A stretch of DNA of 64,000 nt. Source: Novosphingobium sp. 17-62-19 (GTDB taxonomy: Bacteria > Pseudomonadota > Alphaproteobacteria > Sphingomonadales > Sphingomonadaceae). The stretch is from positions 1-64,000 of the forward strand of contig NZ_NCII01000013.1 in assembly GCF_002256775.1 (NCBI RefSeq). Reading direction: 5' to 3'. The position numbers and the translations under genes are program-made. Of this stretch, positions 43,001-52,450 are shown in pieces. Every line of letters starts with the position of its first letter. Within the stretch, counting starts at the first letter, position 1. The notes under the pieces are model-generated. The model did no database searches. It saw nothing but the letters and a program-made list of their open reading frames with translations, and had not been told where the DNA came from.

Positions 43001-45651
43001 CCGGGATTACCTACGAAGCCATGTTTGGGCGCCTGAATTCGACGGCGCGCAAGGCCATTGCGGAAACGGCCTTCGCCTTCTGCAAGATGCGCGGAAATCC
43101 GGAGGTGCAGCTGGTGCACTGGATGCACGTCCTGCTTCAGAATTCGCAGAATGACGTCGCAGCGATCCGTGCCGCCTTTGGCCTTTCGGAAGAAGCGTTG
43201 CAGCGCGACATGGTGACTCGACTGGATGCCTTACCGCGTGGGGCTAAATCGATCTCGGATATTTCGCTGCAAATCGGCGAAGCGATACGGGCAGGCTGGG
43301 TCTGCGCCTCGTTACAGTTCGGGGCAGGACGGGTGCGCACCGGGCACCTGCTGCTTGGAATGTTGGCAGACGATAAGTTGAAGAACGTGTTGTTCGCGAT
43401 CAGTTCGGAATTCCGCAAGGTCCATGCTGAACGGCTTGCCGATCAGTTCGAGCAAATTTGCGCAGCCAGCAGCGAATCGACCCAAACGGAAGGTGCTGTG
43501 GCAGCAGGCGGCGCCAGCGGTGAGGCCGGTCCCGGCCCGGTCGCCGATGGTGAGGCGCTCACCAAATTCTCGGTCGACCTGACCCAACAGGCACGCGATG
43601 GCAAGATTGACCGCATCGTCGGGCGCGACAGCGAAATCCGCCAATGCGTCGACATCCTGCTGCGCCGCCGTCAAAACAACCCGATCCTCGTGGGCGAGGC
43701 GGGCGTGGGCAAGACCGCCGTCGTCGAAGGCTTTGCCAAGCGCATTGTCGATGGGGATGTGCCGCCCTCGCTGCAGGGCGTAACGCTGCGCAGCCTCGAC
43801 ATCGGCCTGATGCAGGCGGGTGCGAGCATGAAGGGCGAGTTTGAAAAGCGTCTGCGTCAGGTGATTGACGAGGTTGAGGCGAGCCCCACCCCGATTGTCC
43901 TGTTCATCGACGAGGCGCATACCCTGATCGGGGCGGGCGGTCAGGCTGGGACTGGCGATGCCGCCAATTTGCTCAAGCCTGCATTGGCGCGTGGAAACCT
44001 GCGGACCATCGCGGCGACGACTTATGCCGAGTACCGCCAGTACTTCGAGAAAGACCCGGCGCTGACCCGGCGGTTCCAGACCGTGGACGTGGCCGAGCCT
44101 GAGACGGACAAGGCCGTGGCAATGATCCGCTCGGTCGCGCCGATGATGGAAAAGCACCACAATGTCGTCGTGCTGGACGAGGCGGTGGAGGCGGCGGTCA
44201 AGCTGTCGCAGCGCTATGTCCCGGCGCGGCAATTGCCGGACAAGGCGGTGAGCCTGCTTGATACCGCGTGCGCGCGTGTAGCCGTGTCGCAGCATTCGAC
44301 CCCGGCGCAGGTTGAAGATCGCAAGCGGCGGTTGGAACTGTTGGAAGTGGAGCGCGAAATTGCGCTGCGTGAAGCAGGCGGCCAGTACACCAGCGGCGAA
44401 CGCCTGCCCAAGCTGGACGAAGCGATTGCCGAAGCCACGACCGCGCTGGAAGAGGTCAACGCCAAGTGGAAGCGTGAGAAGGAAGCGCTAATCGGTGTGG
44501 TGGCCGCGCGCGATGCGCTGACCGAAGCGCGCAAAGCCGCGGGCGATGAACCAGTCGAAGGTGAAGACGCGCTCAAGGAAGCACTGAAGGCTGCACTTGG
44601 CGTGATGGCCGAAGCGCACGGCGACAATCCGATGGTGTTCGGCGTGGTCGATCAGGACGCGATTGCGGCAGTTGTCGGAGACTGGACCGGCATCCCGATG
44701 GGCCGCATGGTCAAGAACGAGATCGAAAGCGTCCTGACAATTTCTGACCAGCTGAAAAAGCGGGTGATCGGGCAGGACCACGCGATGGATTCCATCGCCA
44801 AGCGTATCCAGACCAGCCGTGCAAAGCTCGACAATCCGAACAAGCCGGTGGGCGTGTTCATGCTCTGCGGCCCATCGGGTGTGGGCAAGACCGAGACGGC
44901 GATGGTGCTATCCGAACTGCTGTTCAGCGGCGATGACTCGCTGATTGTCATCAACATGAGCGAGTTTCAGGAAGCGCACACCGTTTCGACGCTCAAGGGC
45001 GCGCCTGCGGGCTATGTTGGTTACGGACAGGGCGGTGTTCTTACCGAAGCGGTTCGCCGTCGTCCCTATTCGGTGGTACTGCTCGATGAAGTGGAAAAAG
45101 CCCACCCCGACGTCCACGAGATGTTCTTCCAAGTCTTCGACAAGGGCTTCATGAACGACGCCGAAGGGCGCTACATCGACTTCAAGAACACACTGATCCT
45201 GCTCACCAGCAACGTCGGCACTGACCTCATCACCACGATGAGCGAGGACGAGGAAATGAAACCTGAACCGGAAGCGCTGGCCACCGCCCTCCGCCCCGAA
45301 CTGCTGAAGGTTTTCCCGCCCGCACTGCTGGGCCGCCTGATCGTGCTGCCCTACTATCCCCTCAGCCCCACGATGTTGCAGGGCATCGTGCGCATCCAGT
45401 TGAATCGTATCGTCAAACGCATCGCCGACAGCCATGGCATCGCGTTCAACTACAGCCAGGAGGTGGTCGAAATGATCGTCTCACGCTGCAACGAAGTGGC
45501 CAGCGGCGGCCGCCTGATCGACGCGATCCTGACCAACACCATGCTGCCTGATCTTTCCATCGAGCTGCTGAACAAGCAGATGAACGGGGAAGAGGTGAAG
45601 GTGATTGATGTGACCGTAGAAGGAGAAGGGTTCGGATATCGGTTTGGGTGA
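42997..45651 (+). CDS. tssH: T6SS AAA+ disaggregase TssH (ClpV)
   Basis: 884 residues. ClpV extracts and recycles contracted TssB/TssC sheaths. An N-terminal Clp domain (ARKAIAETAFAFCKMRGNPEVQLVH) is followed by AAA-1 with Walker A GEAGVGKTA (residues ~233-241) and Walker B VLFIDEAHTL, a middle helical region (~410-540), and AAA-2 with GPSGVGKTE and VLLDEVEKAHPDV. It overlaps tssG and ends the T6SS operon; a hairpin follows before the convergent effector/immunity pair. Confidence 0.96.
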   Translation: MTGITYEAMFGRLNSTARKAIAETAFAFCKMRGNPEVQLVHWMHVLLQNSQNDVAAIRAAFGLSEEALQRDMVTRLDALPRGAKSISDISLQIGEAIRAGWVCASLQFGAGRVRTGHLLLGMLADDKLKNVLFAISSEFRKVHAERLADQFEQICAASSESTQTEGAVAAGGASGEAGPGPVADGEALTKFSVDLTQQARDGKIDRIVGRDSEIRQCVDILLRRRQNNPILVGEAGVGKTAVVEGFAKRIVDGDVPPSLQGVTLRSLDIGLMQAGASMKGEFEKRLRQVIDEVEASPTPIVLFIDEAHTLIGAGGQAGTGDAANLLKPALARGNLRTIAATTYAEYRQYFEKDPALTRRFQTVDVAEPETDKAVAMIRSVAPMMEKHHNVVVLDEAVEAAVKLSQRYVPARQLPDKAVSLLDTACARVAVSQHSTPAQVEDRKRRLELLEVEREIALREAGGQYTSGERLPKLDEAIAEATTALEEVNAKWKREKEALIGVVAARDALTEARKAAGDEPVEGEDALKEALKAALGVMAEAHGDNPMVFGVVDQDAIAAVVGDWTGIPMGRMVKNEIESVLTISDQLKKRVIGQDHAMDSIAKRIQTSRAKLDNPNKPVGVFMLCGPSGVGKTETAMVLSELLFSGDDSLIVINMSEFQEAHTVSTLKGAPAGYVGYGQGGVLTEAVRRRPYSVVLLDEVEKAHPDVHEMFFQVFDKGFMNDAEGRYIDFKNTLILLTSNVGTDLITTMSEDEEMKPEPEALATALRPELLKVFPPALLGRLIVLPYYPLSPTMLQGIVRIQLNRIVKRIADSHGIAFNYSQEVVEMIVSRCNEVASGGRLIDAILTNTMLPDLSIELLNKQMNGEEVKVIDVTVEGEGFGYRFG

Positions 45652-45676
45652 AACGGGCCAACCCCTTAGGTGTCAA

Positions 45677-45700
45677 GGCAGGCGAGCTGCGTCGCCTGCC
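45677..45700. terminator. Hairpin between tssH and the convergent small gene
   Basis: GGCAGGCGA (45677-45685) and TCGCCTGCC (45692-45700) form a perfect 9-bp stem with loop GCTGCG. No long T-run is present, so it could act as a weak two-way terminator between converging genes. Confidence 0.55.
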
Positions 45701-45708
45701 GCGGCCGT

Positions 45709-46026
45709 TCAGTCGTCAAGATAGTTAAATGAAAGATCGGCGGCTATTCTATCAATTTCGTCCAGTTGCGCAGCCATTTTGGGGTGCAAGTCGAGATTGA
45801 TGCCAATAGCGTCGAGGTCTTTGCCGTCTGGCACTACATCCAAAAGCCGGGAGACGATTTCCAGCGGGTCACCAGCTTTCAACCGTGATTTTAGATCAGC
45901 TGCTCGTCGTTCGATTGCTTGCGCGGCATAAGTGCCGGCTGGTTCGCCCGCAGCTGCTAGTCGACGAAACTGAAGCGCCAAGTCTTCCATCGCGGCGAAC
46001 AAATTTGGTATACTGTTTTCCGACAT
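45709..46026 (-). CDS. Candidate immunity protein for the adjacent effector
   Basis: 105 residues, probably all helical and acidic (MEDLALQFRRLAAAGEPAGT, ... HPKMAAQLDEIDRIAADLSF). Its ATG shares a base with the stop of the upstream 568-residue gene (TGATG), so the two are co-translated. No family is recognised, no signal peptide or membrane helix is visible, and it is therefore predicted cytosolic. A small, co-translated acidic gene directly after a large gene with a toxin-like C-terminus, at the edge of a T6SS locus, is the classical arrangement of an immunity gene. That role is inference. Confidence 0.6.
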   Translation of the reverse strand: MSENSIPNLFAAMEDLALQFRRLAAAGEPAGTYAAQAIERRAADLKSRLKAGDPLEIVSRLLDVVPDGKDLDAIGINLDLHPKMAAQLDEIDRIAADLSFNYLDD

Positions 46027-47732
46027 CAGTTACCCCATCCCGTAGAGATCGCATCGTTGACGCTGACCGCTGTGGCAGAGTTCTTGTCTTGCGCAATCCA
46101 TAGCTGGTTACCCCCACCGGAAAGCACGTTTTTGCCATCTGATGACATCTGGGGAGCCGCTTCACCACTCCACACTTTCAGCCCGCCTTTGGGCACGGTA
46201 TATTCGACATAAGCGCCATCACCGTTCCATTCGCCTCTCACAGCAGCGCCCGACCGCCATTGCGCTTCCGACATCTTGGCGGGGTTCTGCGTCGTCCAGA
46301 ATGCACCATTAGGATTGCTTTCTGCGTCGATCACCCGGTAAATCTTGGTGCCTTCCGGTAGTGTCTTTGGTTCGGGATAGGATTTGAACGTTTTCACAGC
46401 CCAGCCCGGAGCATCAGGATAGCCGTTTTTGCTAAGTGTCTTGTTTTCGCGCAGTTTTGCTCTGCGTATTTCTCGAAGTACGCTTGCGGTTGGGCGTTCG
46501 GCACCTTTTTCGGTTTTGGTCGAGCGGGCACCAAAAGTTGCAACTGGCTTTTTTGATTTGGTCGCGCGTGACGTCCCGTCTGGTGGGCGTTTTGCTTTGC
46601 CAGTTGTCGTTCGGTCTGTCTTTGCCACGCTAACTTTGCCAGAACTCGCACCACCCTTCCTCGGCACAAATCGCCCGACGATAGCCATCAGCAAGTCCGG
46701 TCCCATCGCACCGAGCGCTTCGCCATAGGCCTTTGCGGCAACCTCCAGTTCGGCATCGGTCTTTGAATTTTGTGCCTGAATCGTGGCAAGCACGAATGCG
46801 CCAATACCCTGCACCGCTTTCAGCCCGCCATTGGCCCAGCCCAACAGGACCAGCGTGGTGTTGACCGCAGCGCCGGTAAGCGGATTGGTGTTGGCCAGCG
46901 CCACACCGGCGGCAATCGCGATCATGATCGCTATGCTTTCGGGTTGCAGAAACGCTTCGACAGCACCTTTGATGGCGGTGCCTCCTGCCTTGACCGCATA
47001 AGGTGTGCTGCGCTTCAGCGCCTCGCCGATCCGGTCGAGCGAACCCATCTTGCCCACAGGCGTTTCGGCATCGGGGCGTGACGCCACCCTTGCTGCGGCT
47101 GCCGCCTGCCCGATGACGGCTGCATCAAGCGTGCCCTGCGTGATCTGCTGCGCAAGGAACCGGCGCAAGTTTGCGCCCTGCAATTTGGCTTTGCCATCGG
47201 GATAGAGCCTGCCAGCCTGGCGGTCCAGTTGCCGCGCAGTTTCATCACTGTCGCGCAACTGGCCCAGCACGCCGACGGCCTCTGCCGGGCTGAAATAGGG
47301 CAGGACTTCTGGTGGCAGCCCGCCTTTGCGCGCAATCAGCAGGCGGCGCTGGTTTGTGCCGACGTTCACCGCGCCGGTTGTGATACTGGCCAGATCTGCC
47401 GGACTGAGGGGCATTTTTGGCGTCCGCAGCAGCACAGCTTCGATCGACTTTGCGCTGAGTTCGCGCTGCACCGAGCGGACAAGATCTATCGGCGTGAATG
47501 TTTCCGGCGGGCGGGCCGGGAACACGTTCTGCCATTGTGCGCGCAATTGCATGATCGCAGGCTTGTCTTGCGCCAATGTGCGGATGGTCGAATCACGGCG
47601 CTGATCGTCGCTCGCCTTGAGCATGACGGAGGGCAGCGTGCCTCTGCGCGCGATCAGCAGAATGCCGCTACTGCGTCTGATCTCGATCAGTTTCAACAGC
47701 TGCCCCATCCATCCGGCGAAAGGCCCGATCAC
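46026..47732 (-). CDS. Candidate T6SS effector with polymorphic-toxin-like C-terminus
   Basis: 568 residues from GTG 47732 (ATG 47708 is an alternative). The N-terminal ~220 residues match nothing I know. A hydrophobic stretch near 265-325 (IAIMIAIAAGVALANTNPL, TTLVLLGWANGGLKAVQGIGA) could cross or insert in a membrane. A lysine-rich linker (~355-415) leads to a ~120-residue C-terminal domain: LPEGTKIYRVIDAESNPNG, FWTTQ, WRSGAAVRGEWNGDGAYVEY, VPKGGLKVWSGEAAPQ and SGGGNQLWI. This 'YRV ... G-FWT ... WN ... LKVW.G.AA.Q ... GG.QLW' arrangement resembles C-terminal domains of Rhs/PAAR toxins; an ADP-ribosyltransferase-like fold is possible but unproven. Loading would be through the PAAR, DUF4123 and VgrG proteins of the locus. 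It is followed by the overlapping small gene. Confidence 0.65.
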   Translation of the reverse strand: MIGPFAGWMGQLLKLIEIRRSSGILLIARRGTLPSVMLKASDDQRRDSTIRTLAQDKPAIMQLRAQWQNVFPARPPETFTPIDLVRSVQRELSAKSIEAVLLRTPKMPLSPADLASITTGAVNVGTNQRRLLIARKGGLPPEVLPYFSPAEAVGVLGQLRDSDETARQLDRQAGRLYPDGKAKLQGANLRRFLAQQITQGTLDAAVIGQAAAAARVASRPDAETPVGKMGSLDRIGEALKRSTPYAVKAGGTAIKGAVEAFLQPESIAIMIAIAAGVALANTNPLTGAAVNTTLVLLGWANGGLKAVQGIGAFVLATIQAQNSKTDAELEVAAKAYGEALGAMGPDLLMAIVGRFVPRKGGASSGKVSVAKTDRTTTGKAKRPPDGTSRATKSKKPVATFGARSTKTEKGAERPTASVLREIRRAKLRENKTLSKNGYPDAPGWAVKTFKSYPEPKTLPEGTKIYRVIDAESNPNGAFWTTQNPAKMSEAQWRSGAAVRGEWNGDGAYVEYTVPKGGLKVWSGEAAPQMSSDGKNVLSGGGNQLWIAQDKNSATAVSVNDAISTGWGN

Positions 47733-47882
47733 CCAGAACCACTCTTGCCGCGCATTTGTTGGCGTTCATGTGCGCAAATTCACAGCTTTGGCATCAAGTT
47801 CGCACTTGAACACTCATCGGCGTACCGCGCAAGGTGGACGCAGCCCATTGGGAATCATTTCGTGCCAGAACAGGATGTGCGC

Positions 47883-49289
47883 TTGACCACCCCCTATGAT
47901 CGCGTCGCTTATCCCACGACGATTTTTACGCAGACCAATCCAGAGCGTTTGGCGGTGCTGGCGCGGCTGGCCGGGCTTGATCCTGTGCCGCCAGAGCAAT
48001 CGCGCATTCTTGAGATCGGCGGGGGCAATTGCGTCAATCTGATCGCAATGGCGGCCATGTGGCCGGGCTGCGATGCGCATGGCTTTGACTTGTCTGAAAA
48101 CGCCATTGCGCGCGGGCAGGAGATAGCCGGTGCTGCGGGCCTCGCAAATGTCACGCTGGCGGTTGAGGACATCTGTGAAGCGCATCATCGCTATGCGGCA
48201 GGTTCTTTTGATTATGTGATCGCACATGGCGTCTATGCTTGGGTGCCCGACCACGTGCGCGAAGCGACGATGCGGCTTGCTGCCCACGTGCTGTCAGACC
48301 GGGGCGTGGCGTTTATCAGCTACAATGCCATGCCCGGCGGGCATGTGCGCATGATCATGCGCGAGATGTTGCTGGATGCCATTGGCGAGATCGATGAACC
48401 GGAACAGCGCATCGCCGCCGTGCGCGATTTCCTCGAGGACTATGCCCGCGCGCGTGACGATGACGAGCCGCTGGCCAAGACCTTGCGCCAACAGGCCGAG
48501 AACATGTTGTTGCGCCCCGATGCAGTGCTGTTCCACGATGAGCTTGGGCCGTGCTTCCATCCGCAGCGTCTGCTGGATGTTGCAGATGTGGCCCATGCGA
48601 ACGGTCTGATCTTCCTGACCGATGCAGGGCGCAACCGCCAGCTTGATGGCTTTCTGCCCGAAGGTGGCGAAGTTCCAGAAGACGCCGAAGGTGCCGTCCT
48701 GCTTGCCGCATCACGCGATGACTATGCGTCGCTGCGCTATTTCCGGCAAAGCCTGTTTGTGAAGCAGGTGCCAGATCGCACGATTGACGCCACGCGGATT
48801 GCCGATGCGTGGATTTCCACGCGGGTCAGGCGGCAGGATGACGGCACGTTCAAGCATGGCGAGGATGTTATCGTCATTACAGACGATGCGCTGGCCGATG
48901 GTCTTGCGAAGGTTGCCGCCATCTATCCGCACCGCGTTCCGCTCAGCAGCCTGACGGAAGACCCAGCGTTGCTGCGGGTTATCCTGCAACTCTACACCGA
49001 ATGGTACGTCAATCTCCATCCCGGCCCGGCAGTGTTCCCAGCCAAACCGGGAGATCGGCCTTGTTCGGGCGCACTGGTGCGCGGGATGTTGGCGCTGGGC
49101 GAGGCCACGCTATGCACGTTGGACCATGGGGTGCTGAAGGTTGAGCAGCCCGAACTGCGGGCATTGTTGATGGCAGCCGACGGAACTCGTACAGTCGAAG
49201 AGATTGCAGCGCTCGATACCGGCATTCCGCCTGAGGACACGCTGGCCGCGCTTACGGCAAGTTGTGCAAGGGCACTGATGCAGGCCTGA
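47883..49289 (+). CDS. SAM-dependent methyltransferase with regulatory domain
   Basis: About 468 residues from TTG 47883, chosen because ACAGGA lies 7 bases upstream and the protein begins TTPYDRVAYPTTIFTQTNPE as in relatives; GTG 47862 is an alternative. Class I methyltransferase motifs: ILEIGGGNCVNLIAMA (motif I, SAM-binding glycines), DAHGFDLSENAIARGQ and FDYVIAHGVYAWV. The middle and C-terminal region fits the 'methyltransferase regulatory domain' (PF10119) found in stand-alone bacterial enzymes. The substrate is unknown. It is divergent from the effector gene and tail-to-tail with the DyP fusion (3-bp gap), so it is probably not part of the T6SS. Confidence 0.85.
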   Translation: MTTPYDRVAYPTTIFTQTNPERLAVLARLAGLDPVPPEQSRILEIGGGNCVNLIAMAAMWPGCDAHGFDLSENAIARGQEIAGAAGLANVTLAVEDICEAHHRYAAGSFDYVIAHGVYAWVPDHVREATMRLAAHVLSDRGVAFISYNAMPGGHVRMIMREMLLDAIGEIDEPEQRIAAVRDFLEDYARARDDDEPLAKTLRQQAENMLLRPDAVLFHDELGPCFHPQRLLDVADVAHANGLIFLTDAGRNRQLDGFLPEGGEVPEDAEGAVLLAASRDDYASLRYFRQSLFVKQVPDRTIDATRIADAWISTRVRRQDDGTFKHGEDVIVITDDALADGLAKVAAIYPHRVPLSSLTEDPALLRVILQLYTEWYVNLHPGPAVFPAKPGDRPCSGALVRGMLALGEATLCTLDHGVLKVEQPELRALLMAADGTRTVEEIAALDTGIPPEDTLAALTASCARALMQA

Positions 49290-49292
49290 TTT

Positions 49293-52200
49293 TCAGGACT
49301 TCGCAAGGCCCGGTCCGTCGGGAGTGTCCTCCAGTGCACTGCCGGCAAGGAACCACAGCGCATGGCGGCCCGGCATGAAGAAATACCCGCCGCCGCGCAG
49401 GGTTATATGGCTTTGCAGATTGGCCAGTTCCAGCGGCGCATTGCGACCGTGGATGGTGAAGCGCGCCTTGAGCGCGGCGGCCGTATCGCCACGGTGCATA
49501 CCGAACGGGTCCGGCTCCTGCTCCAGCCCGTGGAAGGTGGGCGATGCGACCCAGGTCTGCTGAACAAATTCGAACTGCCGTTCCAGATCGGCGTTGAAGC
49601 ACATGAACAGCGTGCCCTTTGCGGTCTGGCCATCATCGTCGAGATAGGGGCGTCCGCGCCGCAGCAGTCGGTGGCGGTTGGTGACTGACAGCTCTACCGG
49701 ATCGGTTTGGGCCAAACTGTCACGCGGAAAGCTGCGCCGGATATGCGAGCCGAAGGGGCAACGCAGCCCTTGGGCGTCTGAGTCTTTGTAGAGGAACCCG
49801 TTGCGCCGCACCGCATCCGCGCCACTGCGGAACGATGGCGTGAAGGGGTGGTCGACCAAGGCTGAGCCATCGCGCCAACGGCCCAGCATCTTGGCGGCGA
49901 TCCACTCGCTGGTGCGATGCGGATTGCCGTCATGCGGGTTGATCACGTCGTTCTGGCGGCAGACGTGCTGCGTGGCTTTGTCCAGTTGCTGGCGGAAGCC
50001 TTCGACGTCCTGCTCCAGCTGGCGGATCACCAGATAGCTGCCGTTGCGGCCGAAATCGCGGGCGGGCACATCGCCTTGTGAGAAGTCCGGGAATTCGAGC
50101 GGCTGGCCCTGCGGCGGGGCGGGCAGGAGGCGACGCTTCAGGCCGGGGGCAAGGCTCTTGCGCTCCACCAGCGGAGAAGGCGGGAAGTAGCCACGGTTAT
50201 CGGTATAACCGAGGATGAACTCTCCCGGCTGAACACCGTGGACCGGATCGGGAGCGCCGTGCCGTCCTGGGAAACCGGCGACCAACGGTTGCGAAACGCC
50301 ATCAACGAAACCGAATGGCTCGGCCGATAGCTCGTCGCTCGTATCGGCCCGCGCGTGCGTGAAGGCGCGCGTCGCTGCCGGGGCGGAGAGGCTGTTGTCG
50401 TCTGCGTCCCACGCCTCGCGGAACTTGGCGACATCGAACGAATTGATGCCGGTGCGGATCTGGGTTGTGACGGACAGGCCGTGGCTTTCGGCCTCGGCAA
50501 TGATCTGTGCAAAGCCTGCCGCCACGCCCTCGTCGCGGGCATAGAGTAGCAGGGTGGCGTGGGTTTCGTCGTCGGCCCAGTCGAGCGCAGCGGGATCGGC
50601 CAGCGCGCGCTTGCGGCTCACATGCGTCATGCCAAGGGCAAAAGCGGCAGGGAAGCCTTGGTCGGTGCCATCGCCTTCCAACGCCAGTTCTTCGTCAAGG
50701 CCCAACAGGCGCAGGCCAGAGGCAGAGAAGGCGATGTTGCACACAAGGCTTTCGGGCGGCTTATCGCCAAAGGCCAAGCCATCGCGCGCGATCAGCCCGG
50801 CGAGCCACGTTTGAACGTGGGCGTGCGGATGGTTGCCCTCGCTGGGGCGCGGAGGTCCGAAATTCAGGCCGATCACCATGCTGTGCGGATGACGGCGCAA
50901 TCCGCCAAACATCAGCGTCTGGATTTCCTCATATTGCAGGCCATAGGTCGGACGCGGGATGGATCCGAACAGGTCGAGCCACGCTTCGGCTTCCGAAGGG
51001 CAATTCTCCAACCGCTCACAATGGAGCAGGCCGCTGACGATCAGCGCGTGCTTGCGCATGGCCGTGGTCGAAAGATCGGGGTAGGCGGTGAACCAGAAGG
51101 GCGTGGGCTGCATCGATCCGCGTGCAAAGCGCTTCATCCGGTCGCCATCGGCGGCACCATCGAAGAACAGCAGGCGTGTTGATGGAAAGCCTTCGGAACT
51201 GCTCCATGCGGCGGTGACGCCTTCGGAGGCCTTGGTGATGAAGTCCTCAAGATAGCTTTCCCAACTGCCGTCGTAGTTGGAAAAGAACACCAGTTGCCGC
51301 GTACCGGGCAGCACTACCCAGCGCGCAGCATGGATCGTGCCGATAGTGGCAAGAAAGCCGCGCCGCATCACCCCGATCCGGGCCATCGTCGCCACGGCAA
51401 TGAAGGCCAGCGGCAGCGACAGCTTGCGGATCAGCGCGGGGCGCAGCCGCGTGATGCTGACCATGTGGTTCTGCACGACGCCCGGCGCGTTCTCCTTGGC
51501 CATCATCGCGCCCAGCGCGGCGGCTGATGGGGTGCGATCAATCGGCGTATTGGCCTTCTCATCGCGACGGAGCAGCAGCGCAATCACCGCCAGAATCTTT
51601 GCTGCGAACAGCACCATCGGGACAATTGCCCCAATCAGTGCAGAGACGGCGCTTTCGCCGACCAGCATCAGGATGCAGACGGACACCACATAGGGTAGGA
51701 CCAGCAGCGGCAGCCACAGCGCCTTGGCGCCCCACAGCGCGCGCCCGATCCAGCCCATCGTCCACCGCGTCCGCTGGAATTCAAGCCACGGCGCGTCGCT
51801 GGTATCGCAAAAGGCCAGCGCGGGCGGTTGCTTGTCGGGCAGGGCGGCCAGCTCGGTTTTCAGGCCCTCTGCTACCGCCTTCAGCAGCGTTTGTGGCCCT
51901 TGCATGGATGATCGTTCGCGCGCGTGGCCGATGATTTCACGCGCCCGTTCCACGATCTTGCGGTTCTGGTCTATCGCCGTGACGCCCAGTCCCGGTAGTC
52001 CGTTGAACGGCAGGCCCAACAACCGCCCTGGCCAGCGCAAGGGTGACTGGCTGATGGCATGGCTGTGCTTTTTCAACAGCGGCAGGACCGCCGTTTCCCT
52101 GTCGATCCCGCTGGTCAACCGCAGGACGGGCAGCAAGTGCTTGGCGGCGTGTTGCGCGATCAGTTCGATTGCGGTGTCGGTGCTGCCGTCGACGGTCGCT

Positions 52201-52418
52201 TCGATCACCAGATGCGCTGGCTTGCCCGGCGCTTCGGGGGCAACTGCATGGATGCTGGCGAAGTGAACCACACCGGTTGCCAGCAAAGCCTCGCGCATGG
52301 CCTTGCCCGCCGGATTGCCCAGTTCGGCGACTTCGCGCGCTACATCTCCGGTATCACACCATTCGGACTTGTCGCCGAAGGGGATGGCGATGGTGATGAA
52401 ATCCTGCGAAAGGCTCAC
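49293..52418 (-). CDS. Membrane-domain/DyP-type heme peroxidase fusion
   Basis: 1,041 residues. The N-terminal ~200 residues are soluble. A hydrophobic region follows (WLPLLVLPYVVSVCILML, ALIGAIVPMVLFAAKILAVI; ~240-295), a further segment carries VFFSNYDGSWESYLEDFI (~390), and a C-terminal DyP-type peroxidase starts near 500 (YEEIQTLMFGGLRR). DyP signatures are present: FGFVDGVSQP with the distal Asp at ~706, and RCPFGSHIRR with the heme-ligand His at ~892, plus 'HRLLRRGRPY'. Ordinary DyPs are 300-450 residues and soluble, so the fusion is unusual and places the heme domain at the membrane. It follows the P450 gene by 32 bp. Substrate and electron flow are unknown. Confidence 0.87.
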   Translation of the reverse strand: MSLSQDFITIAIPFGDKSEWCDTGDVAREVAELGNPAGKAMREALLATGVVHFASIHAVAPEAPGKPAHLVIEATVDGSTDTAIELIAQHAAKHLLPVLRLTSGIDRETAVLPLLKKHSHAISQSPLRWPGRLLGLPFNGLPGLGVTAIDQNRKIVERAREIIGHARERSSMQGPQTLLKAVAEGLKTELAALPDKQPPALAFCDTSDAPWLEFQRTRWTMGWIGRALWGAKALWLPLLVLPYVVSVCILMLVGESAVSALIGAIVPMVLFAAKILAVIALLLRRDEKANTPIDRTPSAAALGAMMAKENAPGVVQNHMVSITRLRPALIRKLSLPLAFIAVATMARIGVMRRGFLATIGTIHAARWVVLPGTRQLVFFSNYDGSWESYLEDFITKASEGVTAAWSSSEGFPSTRLLFFDGAADGDRMKRFARGSMQPTPFWFTAYPDLSTTAMRKHALIVSGLLHCERLENCPSEAEAWLDLFGSIPRPTYGLQYEEIQTLMFGGLRRHPHSMVIGLNFGPPRPSEGNHPHAHVQTWLAGLIARDGLAFGDKPPESLVCNIAFSASGLRLLGLDEELALEGDGTDQGFPAAFALGMTHVSRKRALADPAALDWADDETHATLLLYARDEGVAAGFAQIIAEAESHGLSVTTQIRTGINSFDVAKFREAWDADDNSLSAPAATRAFTHARADTSDELSAEPFGFVDGVSQPLVAGFPGRHGAPDPVHGVQPGEFILGYTDNRGYFPPSPLVERKSLAPGLKRRLLPAPPQGQPLEFPDFSQGDVPARDFGRNGSYLVIRQLEQDVEGFRQQLDKATQHVCRQNDVINPHDGNPHRTSEWIAAKMLGRWRDGSALVDHPFTPSFRSGADAVRRNGFLYKDSDAQGLRCPFGSHIRRSFPRDSLAQTDPVELSVTNRHRLLRRGRPYLDDDGQTAKGTLFMCFNADLERQFEFVQQTWVASPTFHGLEQEPDPFGMHRGDTAAALKARFTIHGRNAPLELANLQSHITLRGGGYFFMPGRHALWFLAGSALEDTPDGPGLAKS

Positions 52419-52450
52419 GCTTAGGGTCCTTGGGCTGTATCGACGTGCCG

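Noticed and set aside
47229..47882. N-terminal extension of the methyltransferase frame
   Set aside because: It would run antisense through the effector gene and has no methyltransferase features; the enzyme begins near 47883.
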